A stretch of 64,000 bases of DNA from Bryobacterales bacterium (GTDB lineage: Bacteria; Acidobacteriota; Terriglobia; Bryobacterales; Bryobacteraceae): NCBI GenBank assembly GCA_016716385.1, contig JADJWL010000004.1, positions 310,001 to 374,000 of the forward strand, in the 5' to 3' direction. The position numbers and the translations under genes were made by a program. Shown one piece after another: positions 7,708-15,620 of the stretch. Within the stretch, counting starts at the first letter, position 1; each line of letters starts with the position of its first letter. The notes below the pieces were generated by a model. It was not told where the DNA came from, ran no database searches, and saw nothing but the letters and a program-made list of their open reading frames with translations.

Positions 7708-7731
7708 ACATGTGCGGCAAACCACACATGT
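7708..7731. promoter_or_regulatory. Inverted repeat ACATGTG-N10-CACATGT between hydrogenase and HNH genes
   Basis: Perfect 7-bp arms at 7708-7714 and 7725-7731 with a 10-nt spacer. Each arm contains the self-complementary ACATGT, so two such sites lie 18 bp apart. The centre is about 107 bp upstream of the predicted sigma-54 start at 7612, the usual distance for an enhancer-binding activator. It also lies 35 bp before the TACAAT of the HNH gene, so it could instead regulate that gene. Confidence 0.5.
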
Positions 7732-7779
7732 ATACAGATGCATCACTTCGCCGGCTTTGTCCCGCTACAATACGAAACG

Positions 7780-8280
7780 ATGGAGCCCTGGGAGCTGAGC
7801 CGGAAGCGAGCGTTGCCCGGCGGCTGGGTTTCCGCTTCGGACCTGCCGCGCGGACCCGGCGGGCGCGCGCTGTGCCGGTGGTGCCAGTTGGAAGTGCCGG
7901 CGGGACGGCGTACGTTTTGCTCGGACTACTGCGTGCACGAATGGAAGCTGCGCTCGAACCCCGGCTACCTGCGCGAGTGCGTCTTGGCGCGCGACCGCGG
8001 CATCTGCGCGGCATGCGGCATCGACACGCTTGCCGAATACGTCCGGCTCAAACGGATGCGGCGGGACAAACGGGAACTGGCGATCGAGGCCTGGGGATTG
8101 AAGACTCTGGCGCGGCGCAGCCTCTGGGACGCCGACCATATTGTTCCGGTGGTGGAAGGCGGCGGAGAGTGCGATTTATCGAATCTGCGCACTCTCTGCC
8201 TGCGATGCCATCGCGGGGCGACCGCCGCCCTCCGCCTCCGGCTGCGCGCTACCGCTGCGGCGCGCCCGCCCGGCCCATGA
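7780..8280 (+). CDS. HNH endonuclease with added zinc motif
   Basis: 166 residues from ATG 7780, chosen over an upstream open frame because TACAAT (7766-7771) lies 8 nt before it and the homologous part starts here. Residues 32-51 form a CxxC...CxxxC zinc knuckle (C32, C35, C47, C51). The C-terminal HNH core has C76/C79, D119-H120 (DADHIVPV), N135 (LSNLRTLC) and C140/C143-H144, so it looks catalytically complete with a structural zinc. Such proteins cut DNA and occur in restriction, homing or repair settings. No methylase, helicase or mobile-element gene lies beside it, so its job is open. Its last 32 nt are antisense to the end of the next gene. Confidence 0.85.
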   Translation: MEPWELSRKRALPGGWVSASDLPRGPGGRALCRWCQLEVPAGRRTFCSDYCVHEWKLRSNPGYLRECVLARDRGICAACGIDTLAEYVRLKRMRRDKRELAIEAWGLKTLARRSLWDADHIVPVVEGGGECDLSNLRTLCLRCHRGATAALRLRLRATAAARPPGP

Positions 8281-9475
8281 TCGGCCACATATCGACGATC
8301 TTCTCGCCGCGGGCCACGTAGATCCGGTCGTAGACGTTCACGCTCATGTCGAGATTCGACGGATAGATCTCGACCAGGTCACCCAGGCCGATTTCCGGTC
8401 CGCTCGTCCAGGTGAGCAGACCGTACTCGGCCCCCTGGTTCTTCACGACGACGTCGGGCCGGCCCTTCACGGCATCGGTCGGCTTCAGCATGGCCTTGTT
8501 GCCGGCATCGATGGAGGCGATGTTGCGGTGGTTCCGGCTGATGACGGTGGTCAGCACCGTGAGCGCGGTTCCGAAGTCCGAGTACATGGCGTCGCCGCTC
8601 TTGTTGCCGATCTTGATGTAGGCCGTATCCATGAAGACAAAGGACCCGGCCTGGAGTTCTGTCAGACCGAATTCCTTATCGATGTTGTACGTGCCGGTGG
8701 AGCCGCCGGTGATGATCTCCACGTTGAGACCCGCCTTGCGGCACATCTCCGCCGTCGCGACCATCGGAACGACGTGTTCCTGCGACTTCTTGCGCCGGTT
8801 CTCCCAGCCTTTGGTATGCGACGCTGCTCCGGAATAGCCCATCACGCCGGCGAACTTCAGGTGCTTGGCCTGGTCGACCTTCTTCGCCAGCGCCAGGGCG
8901 GGCTCACCGGTCGGACAGCCATGGCGTTCCAGCCCGGCCCAGCAATCCACCACCACGTTGACCTTCGTGTTGACGGCCGCGGCTGCTTCCTCGAGGAGAT
9001 CGACCGTACGAGGGTCGTCTACGACAGCGCGGAACGTCGGGTCTTTCTTGGCCAGATCGGCCGTGCGTTGAATCTTGTTGCGGCCCGCGGGCTGACAGGT
9101 CCAGAGGACGCCCTTGATGCCCGAAGCGCTGAACAACTCCGCTTCGGCAATCGTGGCGCAGCACACGCCGATGGCGCCGAGCGCGACCTGGCGCTTGCTG
9201 ACCTCGGGGCACTTGTGAATCTTGACGTGGGGTCGCACGTTGATCCCCACGGACTTCGAGTGCTCCGCCATGTGACGGATGTTGCGGTTGAAGATCTCCT
9301 CGTCGAGGATCAGGGCGGGCGTACCGAGGTCCTCTCTGGTGAGATCGCGGAAATCGCGGCGGGCGATGCGGGCTTCCACTTCGTTGAAACGCAGTTCCGC
9401 GCGGCGCGCGGCCCAGGCGCTGGATGCCACGGCGCCGGCGGCGGTCAGCGATAGGAACCGTCTACGGGAATTCAT
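8249..9475 (-). CDS. DSD1-family PLP enzyme (D-threonine aldolase / D-serine dehydratase-like), Tat-exported
   Basis: 408 residues with a twin-arginine signal (NSRRRFLSLTAAGAVASSAWA), so export is likely. The fold-III alanine-racemase-like barrel has the PLP lysine K85 in RPHVKIHK and a downstream beta domain with DRIYVARGEKIVDMWPIM. Family members act on D-3-hydroxy amino acids or D-serine and need a divalent metal. The exact substrate cannot be read from sequence. GAGGAG lies upstream of the start, and a TACTAT hexamer (9510-9505) may be the -10 element. The coding end overlaps the HNH gene by 32 nt in antisense. Nearby exported amidohydrolases hint at D-amino-acid or peptidoglycan-derived substrates, but this is inference. 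Confidence 0.85.
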   Translation of the reverse strand: MNSRRRFLSLTAAGAVASSAWAARRAELRFNEVEARIARRDFRDLTREDLGTPALILDEEIFNRNIRHMAEHSKSVGINVRPHVKIHKCPEVSKRQVALGAIGVCCATIAEAELFSASGIKGVLWTCQPAGRNKIQRTADLAKKDPTFRAVVDDPRTVDLLEEAAAAVNTKVNVVVDCWAGLERHGCPTGEPALALAKKVDQAKHLKFAGVMGYSGAASHTKGWENRRKKSQEHVVPMVATAEMCRKAGLNVEIITGGSTGTYNIDKEFGLTELQAGSFVFMDTAYIKIGNKSGDAMYSDFGTALTVLTTVISRNHRNIASIDAGNKAMLKPTDAVKGRPDVVVKNQGAEYGLLTWTSGPEIGLGDLVEIYPSNLDMSVNVYDRIYVARGEKIVDMWPIMGRAGAPQR

Positions 9476-9522
9476 GGTCGGTAACTCCTCAAGGAAATGC
9501 CTCTATAGTACCCTACCGGACC

Positions 9523-9528
9523 TATAAT
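9523..9528 (+). promoter_or_regulatory. TATAAT -10 hexamer overlapping the first ATG of the DUF362 gene
   Basis: A consensus TATAAT lies at 9523-9528, so the ATG at 9527 would fall inside the promoter. A start of transcription about 7 nt downstream coincides with ATG 9536/9539. No good -35 is seen 17 nt upstream. Confidence 0.5.
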
Positions 9529-9535
9529 GGGGGTG

Positions 9536-10708
9536 ATGATGGGCCATTGCTCCCGCCGTGCGTTTCTAACCACTGCCGCGGCCGCCTGGGTGGCGAAGCC
9601 CGGACCGGGTTTCGCCGCGACGCCCCCGGCCGCTCCGGTGGCGGTGGCGAAATGCGGATCGTACGGACCCGGGGTCGCCGCGTCGCTGGACCGGATGTTC
9701 GATCAGCTCGGCGGTCTCGGCCGGCTGGTGCGCGGCAAGACCGTCGCCATCAAGATCAACCTGACCGGCAGCCCGACCTATCGCCTGGGTCACGCCCGCC
9801 TCGAAGACAGCCACTACACGCACCCCGACGTCATCGCTGCGACGGTCCACCTGATGGGAAAGGCCGGGGCGCACCGAATCCGCCTCTTAGAAAGCCCGTG
9901 GTCCACCGCGGACCCACTCGAAGAATACGTGCTGCCGGCCAACTGGGAGCCCCGAGACATCCTGAACGCGGCGCCGCGGGTCGAGTTTGAGAATACGAAC
10001 TGGCTCGGCAGCGGTAAGTCCTATTCGCGGTTTCCCGTACCGGGCGGCGGCTGGATCTACCCCGCCTACGACCTGAATCATTCGTACGAGAAGTGCGATG
10101 TCTTCGTCTCCATCGCGAAGATGAAGGATCACGCGACGGCGGGCATCACGCTGTCGATGAAGAACTGCTTCGGCAATACCCCGTGCACCATCTACGGGAC
10201 CGGTGCAGGCGAGGATGAGCCCACGCTCATGCCGCGGGGCGGCCGTTTCATGTTCCACGCGGGCAACCGGCAGCCGTCGAAATCTTCGCCCCAGGAGAAG
10301 GACCCTGGCTCCCCGCGCGAGGGCGGCTACCGGGTGCCGCGCATCGTAGCGGAGATTTGCGCGGCGCGCCCGATCGATCTCGCCATCATCGACGGTATCG
10401 TCACGATGGCCGGGGGCGAGGGGCCCTGGAACCGTCCGCCGCTGACGCTCGTTCGTCCTGGCGTGCTGGTCGCCGGGACGAACGCGGTCTGCACCGACGC
10501 CGTCGCGGCGGCACTCATGGACTACGATCCGATGGCCGACCGCGGCCAGCCTCCGTTCGAGACCTGCGACAGCACACTGCGCCTGGGCGAAGAACTCGGT
10601 ATCGGGACGCGCGACCTGAAGCGGATCGAAGTCGTCGGCACGCCAATCCGCGAGGCGATGTTCAGCTTTGCCGCCCTGCGGGCGAAGGCGAAGCAGGCGC
10701 GGGGTTGA
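9536..10708 (+). CDS. DUF362-domain protein with Tat signal
   Basis: A protein of about 390 residues. Three in-frame ATGs lie at 9527, 9536 and 9539. The first overlaps a perfect TATAAT (9523-9528), so 9536 or 9539 is more likely, giving a nearly leaderless mRNA. The Tat signal is CSRRAFLTTAAAAW. The DUF362 domain follows, with KTVAIKINLTG, a THPDV segment, CDVFVSIAKMKDHATAGITLSMKNCFGN and DLAIIDGIVTMAGGEGPW. DUF362 proteins are often linked to FeS or redox enzymes, but their biochemistry is poorly known. No classical ferredoxin CxxCxxCxxxC motif is present. The coding end overlaps the nitrilase gene by 47 nt in antisense. Confidence 0.85.
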   Translation: MMGHCSRRAFLTTAAAAWVAKPGPGFAATPPAAPVAVAKCGSYGPGVAASLDRMFDQLGGLGRLVRGKTVAIKINLTGSPTYRLGHARLEDSHYTHPDVIAATVHLMGKAGAHRIRLLESPWSTADPLEEYVLPANWEPRDILNAAPRVEFENTNWLGSGKSYSRFPVPGGGWIYPAYDLNHSYEKCDVFVSIAKMKDHATAGITLSMKNCFGNTPCTIYGTGAGEDEPTLMPRGGRFMFHAGNRQPSKSSPQEKDPGSPREGGYRVPRIVAEICAARPIDLAIIDGIVTMAGGEGPWNRPPLTLVRPGVLVAGTNAVCTDAVAAALMDYDPMADRGQPPFETCDSTLRLGEELGIGTRDLKRIEVVGTPIREAMFSFAALRAKAKQARG

Positions 10709-11522
10709 ACTCTTCCCGCCGTACCGTGTCCGCGAATAGCACTTCCGCGCACCCTTCGGTGTCGTAAAGAAACATCGCACGGGTTGCCCGGCCGACGTCG
10801 ATTTCTGCGACAAGCAGGACCTCCTCGCGCAGTTCGGTCTGGGCGTGAATCTGTCCGTCCGGCGCCACGATCATCGAACGGCAATTCTGGTGCGGATCGA
10901 GGCACGCATTGCAGGAAGCGAACCACACGGTATTCTCCGCCGCGCGGGTCACGATCATTGCGTGGTGCACAGGGATCTTCCAGTCGTTTGGGCGGGTCGT
11001 ATTGTTCTGCGGGTGAAAGACGAGTTGCGCGCCCTGCCGCACGCACTCGCGCGTGGTCTCCGCGAAGCGGAAGCCTTCGAAGCAGATCACAACGCCGACC
11101 CGGAGCCCAAACAGGTCAAATGTTTCGAACGTGGAGCCGGCCGAATACACTGTGGCGTCGAGGGGCGTCAGGCGGGTCTTGTGGTGGACGCCCAGGACCC
11201 GTCCTGACTCGGAGACGACCAGCGCGGAGTTGAAAGGCTTGCCGCCTGCAACAGGCGTCTCGGTGCCAAGCACGCAGGCGATGCCGAGTTCGCCGCAGCG
11301 CCGCGATACGCGTTCATGCAGGTCCGCCAGCCGTTCCGCCGGGACAGGCGTCCCTGGCGGCACGATGTCCACACGGTAGCCCACCGTCTGGCACTCGGGG
11401 AAGCAGAGGATCTGGACCCCCGCCCGTGCCGCCTCGTCGAGAAACCGGAAGATGGCGGCGGCGTTCGAATCGAAGTCCGCGGTTTGGTGGGCTTGGGCGA
11501 GACCGATGGTCAAACCATGCAT
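10662..11522 (-). CDS. Carbon-nitrogen hydrolase (nitrilase superfamily)
   Basis: 286 residues with the complete catalytic triad: E43 in FPECQ, K115 in HHKTRLTP and C147 in VVICFEGFR. A second structural Glu region (YSAGSTFETF) is present. The enzyme hydrolyses non-peptide C-N bonds of amides, N-carbamoyl compounds or nitriles. There is no signal peptide, so it is cytoplasmic. The C-terminal ~15 residues (PAPASPSPAGRQS) are low-complexity and antisense to the DUF362 gene end, suggesting the reading frame drifted past an older stop. The substrate is unknown; amidase or carbamoylase activity is more likely than true nitrilase activity. Confidence 0.9.
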   Translation of the reverse strand: MHGLTIGLAQAHQTADFDSNAAAIFRFLDEAARAGVQILCFPECQTVGYRVDIVPPGTPVPAERLADLHERVSRRCGELGIACVLGTETPVAGGKPFNSALVVSESGRVLGVHHKTRLTPLDATVYSAGSTFETFDLFGLRVGVVICFEGFRFAETTRECVRQGAQLVFHPQNNTTRPNDWKIPVHHAMIVTRAAENTVWFASCNACLDPHQNCRSMIVAPDGQIHAQTELREEVLLVAEIDVGRATRAMFLYDTEGCAEVLFADTVRREEFNPAPASPSPAGRQS

Positions 11523-11554
11523 GGCGCTGTCCTGTTTGATCTAGAATAAAGCGA

Positions 11555-11965
11555 ATGTCCCCCCTTCGGGCTGCTTTGCCGCTATTCGCGTTCGTCTGGT
11601 TTGCCGGCTGTACGCCGGAAAAAGCGCCGCCCGAGCCGCTTTTCGCACCCGTGATGGCCGAAACCTGGACCCTCCAGGAGACCGGCACGAAGCAGGCGGC
11701 GGAAGCGCCGGAAGCGGTGCAGCGCTTCGCCATCGTCGACTACCAGACGGCACGCTACGAGCAGCAGGGCGGAGCGAAAGTCGACGTGCAAGTGTTTCAA
11801 CTGGCCACCGACGCCGCCGGGCTGCATCTGGAACAGACCTGGGTCCCGACGGCCAACACCGTCGCATTCCACCGTGGCAGGTACTTTGCGATCGTCCAAT
11901 GGGACGGACCGCGCGAGCAACTGAATCCGTTCGTCCGGGAGCTTGGCCTGCGGCTCAGCAGGTAG
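11555..11965 (+). CDS. Small lipoprotein of unknown function
   Basis: 136 residues with a lipoprotein signal ending in FAGC (Cys 19), so it is probably membrane-anchored. The mature part has the pattern RFAIVDYQTARYEQQGGAKVDVQVFQLATDAAGLHLEQTW and ends FVRELGLRLSR, an alpha/beta look reminiscent of the small DUF6599-type proteins of Acidobacteriota. I am not certain of that link. TAGAAT at 11542-11547 sits 7 nt before ATG with no Shine-Dalgarno site, which fits leaderless transcription. The last 11 nt are antisense to the rsmB end. Confidence 0.65.
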   Translation: MSPLRAALPLFAFVWFAGCTPEKAPPEPLFAPVMAETWTLQETGTKQAAEAPEAVQRFAIVDYQTARYEQQGGAKVDVQVFQLATDAAGLHLEQTWVPTANTVAFHRGRYFAIVQWDGPREQLNPFVRELGLRLSR

Positions 11966-13124
11966 TTCCCTGGATCGCCGCGGCGAAGAAGCCGTCGCCC
12001 AGGTCGCGTCCCGGGATGCGGCGCAGGATCCGCACGATCCGGTCCTTATACAGAGCGACCACCTGGTCGTTCTCTTCCGGCTCCAGCGAACAGGTGGCGT
12101 AGACCAGCCGACCGCCCGGCGCCAGCGCGTCCAGCGCGTGCTTGAGAATGGCCGCCTGGCGCGCCTGCAGCTCCGGAAGATCCTCGGGGCGCAGCCGCCA
12201 CTTGATCTCCGGATTCCGCGACAGCGTCCCGGTCCCTGTACACGGCGCATCCACCAGAATGCGGTCGAACACGCGCCCGAACGGCAGCGGACGCCGCGCG
12301 TCCAGGCGCACCAGCGGCACGCCGAGATCGGTTAATTGCATCAGCCGCACGCGATGTTGATCCGCCGCCACAGCGCGGACGCCCGCCTCCAGCGCTTGCG
12401 CCGTCTTGTTGCCCGGCGCGGCGCACAGATCGAGAAAGCGCTGTCCCGGCTGAAGGTCGAGCAGCGGGACCACCGACTGCGATCCGATATCCTGCACCCG
12501 GAAGCCGCCCGCCTCTTGCGCTGAGTCAACCAGCCAGCAGCCCTTCACGGGTGTCACGTCGGCGCCTTCGGGCGGCGTCCGGCCGGGCGGCACGCGAATG
12601 AACGTGTGCGGCGGCGCCATGTTCGCCTCGACGATTCCCGCCATCGTTTCGCTGCCGTATTGATCTTCCCAGCGTTCGAGCAGCCACTCCGGATGCGAGA
12701 ACGCGACCGACAGATCGGGCCAGTCGACCGGGCGCAGATGCACTTTGCGCAGCACCGCGTTCACCAGCCCCGCGGCCGACCGCTTGTGCGACTGCTTGGC
12801 GATTTCGACGCTCTGGTGAATGGCGGCGTGCGGCGGGATGCGGTCCAGGTAGCGGATCTGGTAGAGGCCGAGCCGCAGGATGAGCCGCACCTGCATATCG
12901 AGCGCTTCCGCCGGGCGGCCAGAGAAATGCTCGATCAGGTAGTCGAGCTGCCCCTGAAAGCGCAGCACGCCCATGACGAGTTCGGTTGCCAGACCTGCGT
13001 CGCGGGACGAGAGTCCTTCGCCGCGGGCGCGAAGTTCGTCGCCCGAATGCCCGCCTCCTTCGACGCGCGTCAACACCTCGAAGGCGACGCGCCGCGCGGG
13101 CGATACGGGATCAGTGCGCGGCAA
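11955..13124 (-). CDS. rsmB: 16S rRNA (cytosine-C5)-methyltransferase RsmB
   Basis: 389 residues: an N-terminal NusB-like RNA-binding helical domain (about 1-140) and a C-terminal SAM-dependent methyltransferase. Motif I is FLDLCAAPGNKT, motif IV is DAPCTGTGTLSRNPEIKWR with one conserved Cys, and motif VI is ATCSLEPEEND with the catalytic Cys. This two-domain layout is that of RsmB/Sun, which methylates C967 of 16S rRNA. A short RNMT2-type m5C methyltransferase is the alternative but would lack the NusB domain. The start overlaps the end of the LarA-like gene by 14 nt, so the two are probably co-transcribed. Confidence 0.92.
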   Translation of the reverse strand: MPRTDPVSPARRVAFEVLTRVEGGGHSGDELRARGEGLSSRDAGLATELVMGVLRFQGQLDYLIEHFSGRPAEALDMQVRLILRLGLYQIRYLDRIPPHAAIHQSVEIAKQSHKRSAAGLVNAVLRKVHLRPVDWPDLSVAFSHPEWLLERWEDQYGSETMAGIVEANMAPPHTFIRVPPGRTPPEGADVTPVKGCWLVDSAQEAGGFRVQDIGSQSVVPLLDLQPGQRFLDLCAAPGNKTAQALEAGVRAVAADQHRVRLMQLTDLGVPLVRLDARRPLPFGRVFDRILVDAPCTGTGTLSRNPEIKWRLRPEDLPELQARQAAILKHALDALAPGGRLVYATCSLEPEENDQVVALYKDRIVRILRRIPGRDLGDGFFAAAIQGTTC

Positions 13125-14391
13125 TCGTCTGGCCTGTCCGTTCCCGCAAGGAGTTCATGTTGCCGGCAGCGTCGAAGGCGAAGTCGCGGGAGTCCACGAT
13201 CTCCAGCGCCGGATTCTGCTCGATCTCCGGACGGAGATTCTCCGTCAGCTCGATCCAGCCCAGATCCAGCGAGTTGACGATCCGCCCGATCGTGACTTCC
13301 TCCTGCTGGAACTTCCCGACAGTGGGCCATAGCACTTCGAGGCATTCGCGATCCGTGGCGAAGTGGACAGGCGTGCGGATGGCCGCTGGAGTCGAAGCCG
13401 TGAGCGAGTTGATGCGCGTGGGCGTCCAGTCGATCTTTTCGAGCAGGCGGTCCGCCACCACGTCGGCCATGCCCAGACCCACGCCGTTGCCGTAACTCAG
13501 GTCGCTCAAGTCGCGGATGAACACGCGATGGAACTTCGGTCCAGGCCAAGGGTTGTACTGCCCGTGAACGCCGCGGTTCACGACCTTGGTATCCATGCCG
13601 GCGCCGGAGATGTTCTTGCCGATCTCATCGAGCACGAGGATGTCGAGATCCATCGGGACACGGCCCATCCAGCTCTTGACCTGCTCCAGAAGCTGTTCTT
13701 CGCGGGCTTCCATGTCCGCGACCGGCACCGCGGTGACCTGGCCGGTGTTGTGATTCGCGTTCTCCAGGATGGCGAGTCCGCCGAGAATCCTGCCGGACGC
13801 CAGCACCTGCCGCCCGATGCTGCGGATCACGTGCTCGAGGCCGAGCTTGTAGGCATAGGTGTGGTACCGCTGCGCCCCGGCGAACTTACCCAAGCCGATG
13901 GCCATCATTTTGAACAGGCCGCTTTCGATGCCGCCGGCGAAGTCTGTGTGCCACTTGACGCGGCCCACCAACATCACGCCGTCGGATTCGTACGCGCGGC
14001 GGTCCATGAAGGCTTCGATGCCGTCCGCCGTGGAGCCCAGCGAAACCACGTCCAACTGGCTCACCACCGGGCAGCCCATCGTTTCCTCGATGATTCCGTA
14101 GTGGGCCAGGACGTCGGCCTGTCCCTGAGCGGTGGCGGCGCCGTGGCTGCCCATCGCGGGGAACAGGAACGGTCGCATGCCCTGCGACTTCCAGTAGTCG
14201 ACGACAGCCCGGACAATCGTAGCGAGATTCGCGATTCCGCGGCTGCCTACCCCAATGGCAACCGTCGCTCCAGGCTTCAGCTTCGAGGCGAATTGCGCGG
14301 CCGAGAGTTCGTTCGCGACCGCAGCGGCGACATCCGGCAGCGAGCGGTCAGGAAAGGTCTGCCGCACCAGCAGCAGGCGAGAAAACGACAT
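13111..14391 (-). CDS. LarA-like (lactate racemase N-terminal, DUF2088) protein
   Basis: 426 residues from ATG 14391; an in-frame upstream extension has no family features. The fold resembles the nickel-pincer lactate racemase LarA: VAIGVGSRGIANLATIV, PAMGSHGAATAQGQ, and VGRVKWHTDFAGGIESGLFKMMAIGLGK, which holds the Lys and His expected near the cofactor. The classic LarA GCHR-type motif is changed to GSHG, so the reaction may not be lactate racemisation. No larB, larC or larE pincer-cofactor genes are in the window. If the protein does use nickel, the hypAB genes nearby share only the metal. It is followed directly by rsmB with a 14-nt overlap. Confidence 0.75.
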   Translation of the reverse strand: MSFSRLLLVRQTFPDRSLPDVAAAVANELSAAQFASKLKPGATVAIGVGSRGIANLATIVRAVVDYWKSQGMRPFLFPAMGSHGAATAQGQADVLAHYGIIEETMGCPVVSQLDVVSLGSTADGIEAFMDRRAYESDGVMLVGRVKWHTDFAGGIESGLFKMMAIGLGKFAGAQRYHTYAYKLGLEHVIRSIGRQVLASGRILGGLAILENANHNTGQVTAVPVADMEAREEQLLEQVKSWMGRVPMDLDILVLDEIGKNISGAGMDTKVVNRGVHGQYNPWPGPKFHRVFIRDLSDLSYGNGVGLGMADVVADRLLEKIDWTPTRINSLTASTPAAIRTPVHFATDRECLEVLWPTVGKFQQEEVTIGRIVNSLDLGWIELTENLRPEIEQNPALEIVDSRDFAFDAAGNMNSLRERTGQTIAAH

Positions 14392-14398
14392 GGCTGGA

Positions 14399-14992
14399 TT
14401 ATAGCTCCGATTGAGCAGGTGGCAGGCTTCCAGGAGAAGGTGTGTGAATAAACCGGTACTCGGCCAGGACTCGTTCGTTGCCCGTCGCATTGTAGGCGAT
14501 CAGGCGGGCCATTATCCTGCTCGCCGGAAGACCCTTGGCCATGGTGATGGATTCCTGGTAGACAACGCCGCTGGCGCCCGGATGGACGGGAATATCCGGC
14601 AGCCGGAACTGTTCAACGCCCTCCCAGTCACAGAGGCTGAGATCGACGCGGCGCGCGTCGCGCAGGTCCGCGGCAAGCCGTGCAACGAGGATGTCGTCTT
14701 CCGCCGTCACGGTGCACTGAACGCTTCCGCCCGGCGGAGGGGCGTACTCGCGCACTTGCAGGCCCTCCTGGGCGGCGAGCCGCAGGAACGTGTCGCTGAC
14801 GATCAGCCGCAAGGACCCTCCGCGCGCCAGATCACGGATACCTTCAGCAAGCGCGATCACATCGCGCAGCCGGTCCCCGCACTGGCCGCAACCAAGCAGG
14901 TGCGCCTCAGTGGTTTCCTCCTCCGGCCCGGGCAGGGCGCCAAGCCAGTAATCCCCGAGGACGGCCGCGTCGATGGGATTGGAGCAACTCAC
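14399..14992 (-). CDS. Zinc-binding anti-sigma factor (zf-HC2 type)
   Basis: 197 residues. Near the N-terminus HLLGCGQCG gives the HxxxCxxC zinc motif of ZAS anti-sigma factors, preceded by an acidic helix. This is the sigma-binding domain. The C-terminal ~120 residues look like a soluble beta-rich sensory domain (VDLSLCDWEGVEQFRLPDIPVHPGASGVVYQESI) with no membrane helix, so the protein is cytoplasmic. It follows the ECF sigma gene by 22 nt, the standard sigma/anti-sigma order. Zinc-thiolate anti-sigma factors often respond to oxidants, which suits the adjacent flavodiiron-like gene. Confidence 0.8.
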   Translation of the reverse strand: MSCSNPIDAAVLGDYWLGALPGPEEETTEAHLLGCGQCGDRLRDVIALAEGIRDLARGGSLRLIVSDTFLRLAAQEGLQVREYAPPPGGSVQCTVTAEDDILVARLAADLRDARRVDLSLCDWEGVEQFRLPDIPVHPGASGVVYQESITMAKGLPASRIMARLIAYNATGNERVLAEYRFIHTPSPGSLPPAQSEL

Positions 14993-15014
14993 CAGATCAC
15001 CATGATCTCATCCG

Positions 15015-15560
15015 TTACGCTGCCACCCCAAGGCACTGCCGCAGCTTATGGATGGCCCGGTGCCGGATCACCCGCACATTGGCTTCGGAGACGCCTAACA
15101 ATCCAGCCACGTCAGCCCCCGTCCGCTCATCGTAAAACGTCATGACCACGACGGTTCGTTCGCGTTCCCTCAGCCCCTGCACACACCGGGCGAGACGCTC
15201 GCGATCGAGGTCTGGTCGTTGAGGCTGAGTCGGGCCTGGGACGTCCCCGGCAAACTGCGTCAGCAGATCTTCCTTCCTGCCAGCGGCCCGGCGCAAATTG
15301 AGAACCGTCATCCGGCACGTTCCGAGCACAAACGACGCCAGCTTCTCCGGTTCCCGCAACTGGCCCGCCCGCAACGCCTCCAGCGTTGTCATCAGAACCT
15401 GTTGCGCCAGGTCATCGGCGGCATGCTTGTCCCTCAGATGACGCAAGCCATAGAGCCGGACGCGCGGCGCCATGCGGTGGTACAACTCAGCCTCCGCGTC
15501 GCAGTCGTTCCCAGAGGCGATGCGCCGCACCAGAGCGGAGTCATCGAGATCTACATGCAT
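15015..15560 (-). CDS. ECF RNA polymerase sigma factor
   Basis: 181 residues. Region 2 is YHRMAPRVRLYGLRHLRDKHAADDLAQQVLMTTLEAL, with the DDLAQ core used in -10 recognition. Region 4 is ERERTVVVMTFYDERTGADVAGLLGVSEANVRVIRHRAIHKLRQ, with a helix-turn-helix for the -35 element. Sigma regions 1 and 3 are absent, as in all ECF factors. The partner anti-sigma gene follows directly. A perfect palindrome lies between this start and the divergent flavodiiron-like gene, so autoregulation and joint control of both directions is likely. Confidence 0.93.
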   Translation of the reverse strand: MHVDLDDSALVRRIASGNDCDAEAELYHRMAPRVRLYGLRHLRDKHAADDLAQQVLMTTLEALRAGQLREPEKLASFVLGTCRMTVLNLRRAAGRKEDLLTQFAGDVPGPTQPQRPDLDRERLARCVQGLRERERTVVVMTFYDERTGADVAGLLGVSEANVRVIRHRAIHKLRQCLGVAA

Positions 15561-15574
15561 CCGCCTATCTTAGT

Positions 15575-15602
15575 GTGTAACGACCAGCCCCGCTCGTTAC
15601 AC
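15575..15602. promoter_or_regulatory. Perfect palindrome GTGTAACGA-N10-TCGTTACAC between ECF sigma and MBL genes
   Basis: Two 9-bp arms (15575-15583, 15594-15602) with a 10-nt spacer sit in the 60-nt divergent gap. The ATGs lie 15 nt away on one side and 19 nt on the other. Each arm holds TGTAAC, so the element could be a shared ECF promoter read both ways or an operator for a dimeric regulator. Confidence 0.6.
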
Positions 15603-15611
15603 TACCCACCG

Positions 15612-15616
15612 GGAGG
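15612..15616 (+). promoter_or_regulatory. GGAGG ribosome binding site fixing the MBL start
   Basis: GGAGG lies 4 nt before ATG 15621. It selects this start over the much longer open frame that runs back through the sigma gene. Confidence 0.75.
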
Positions 15617-15620
15617 CAGA

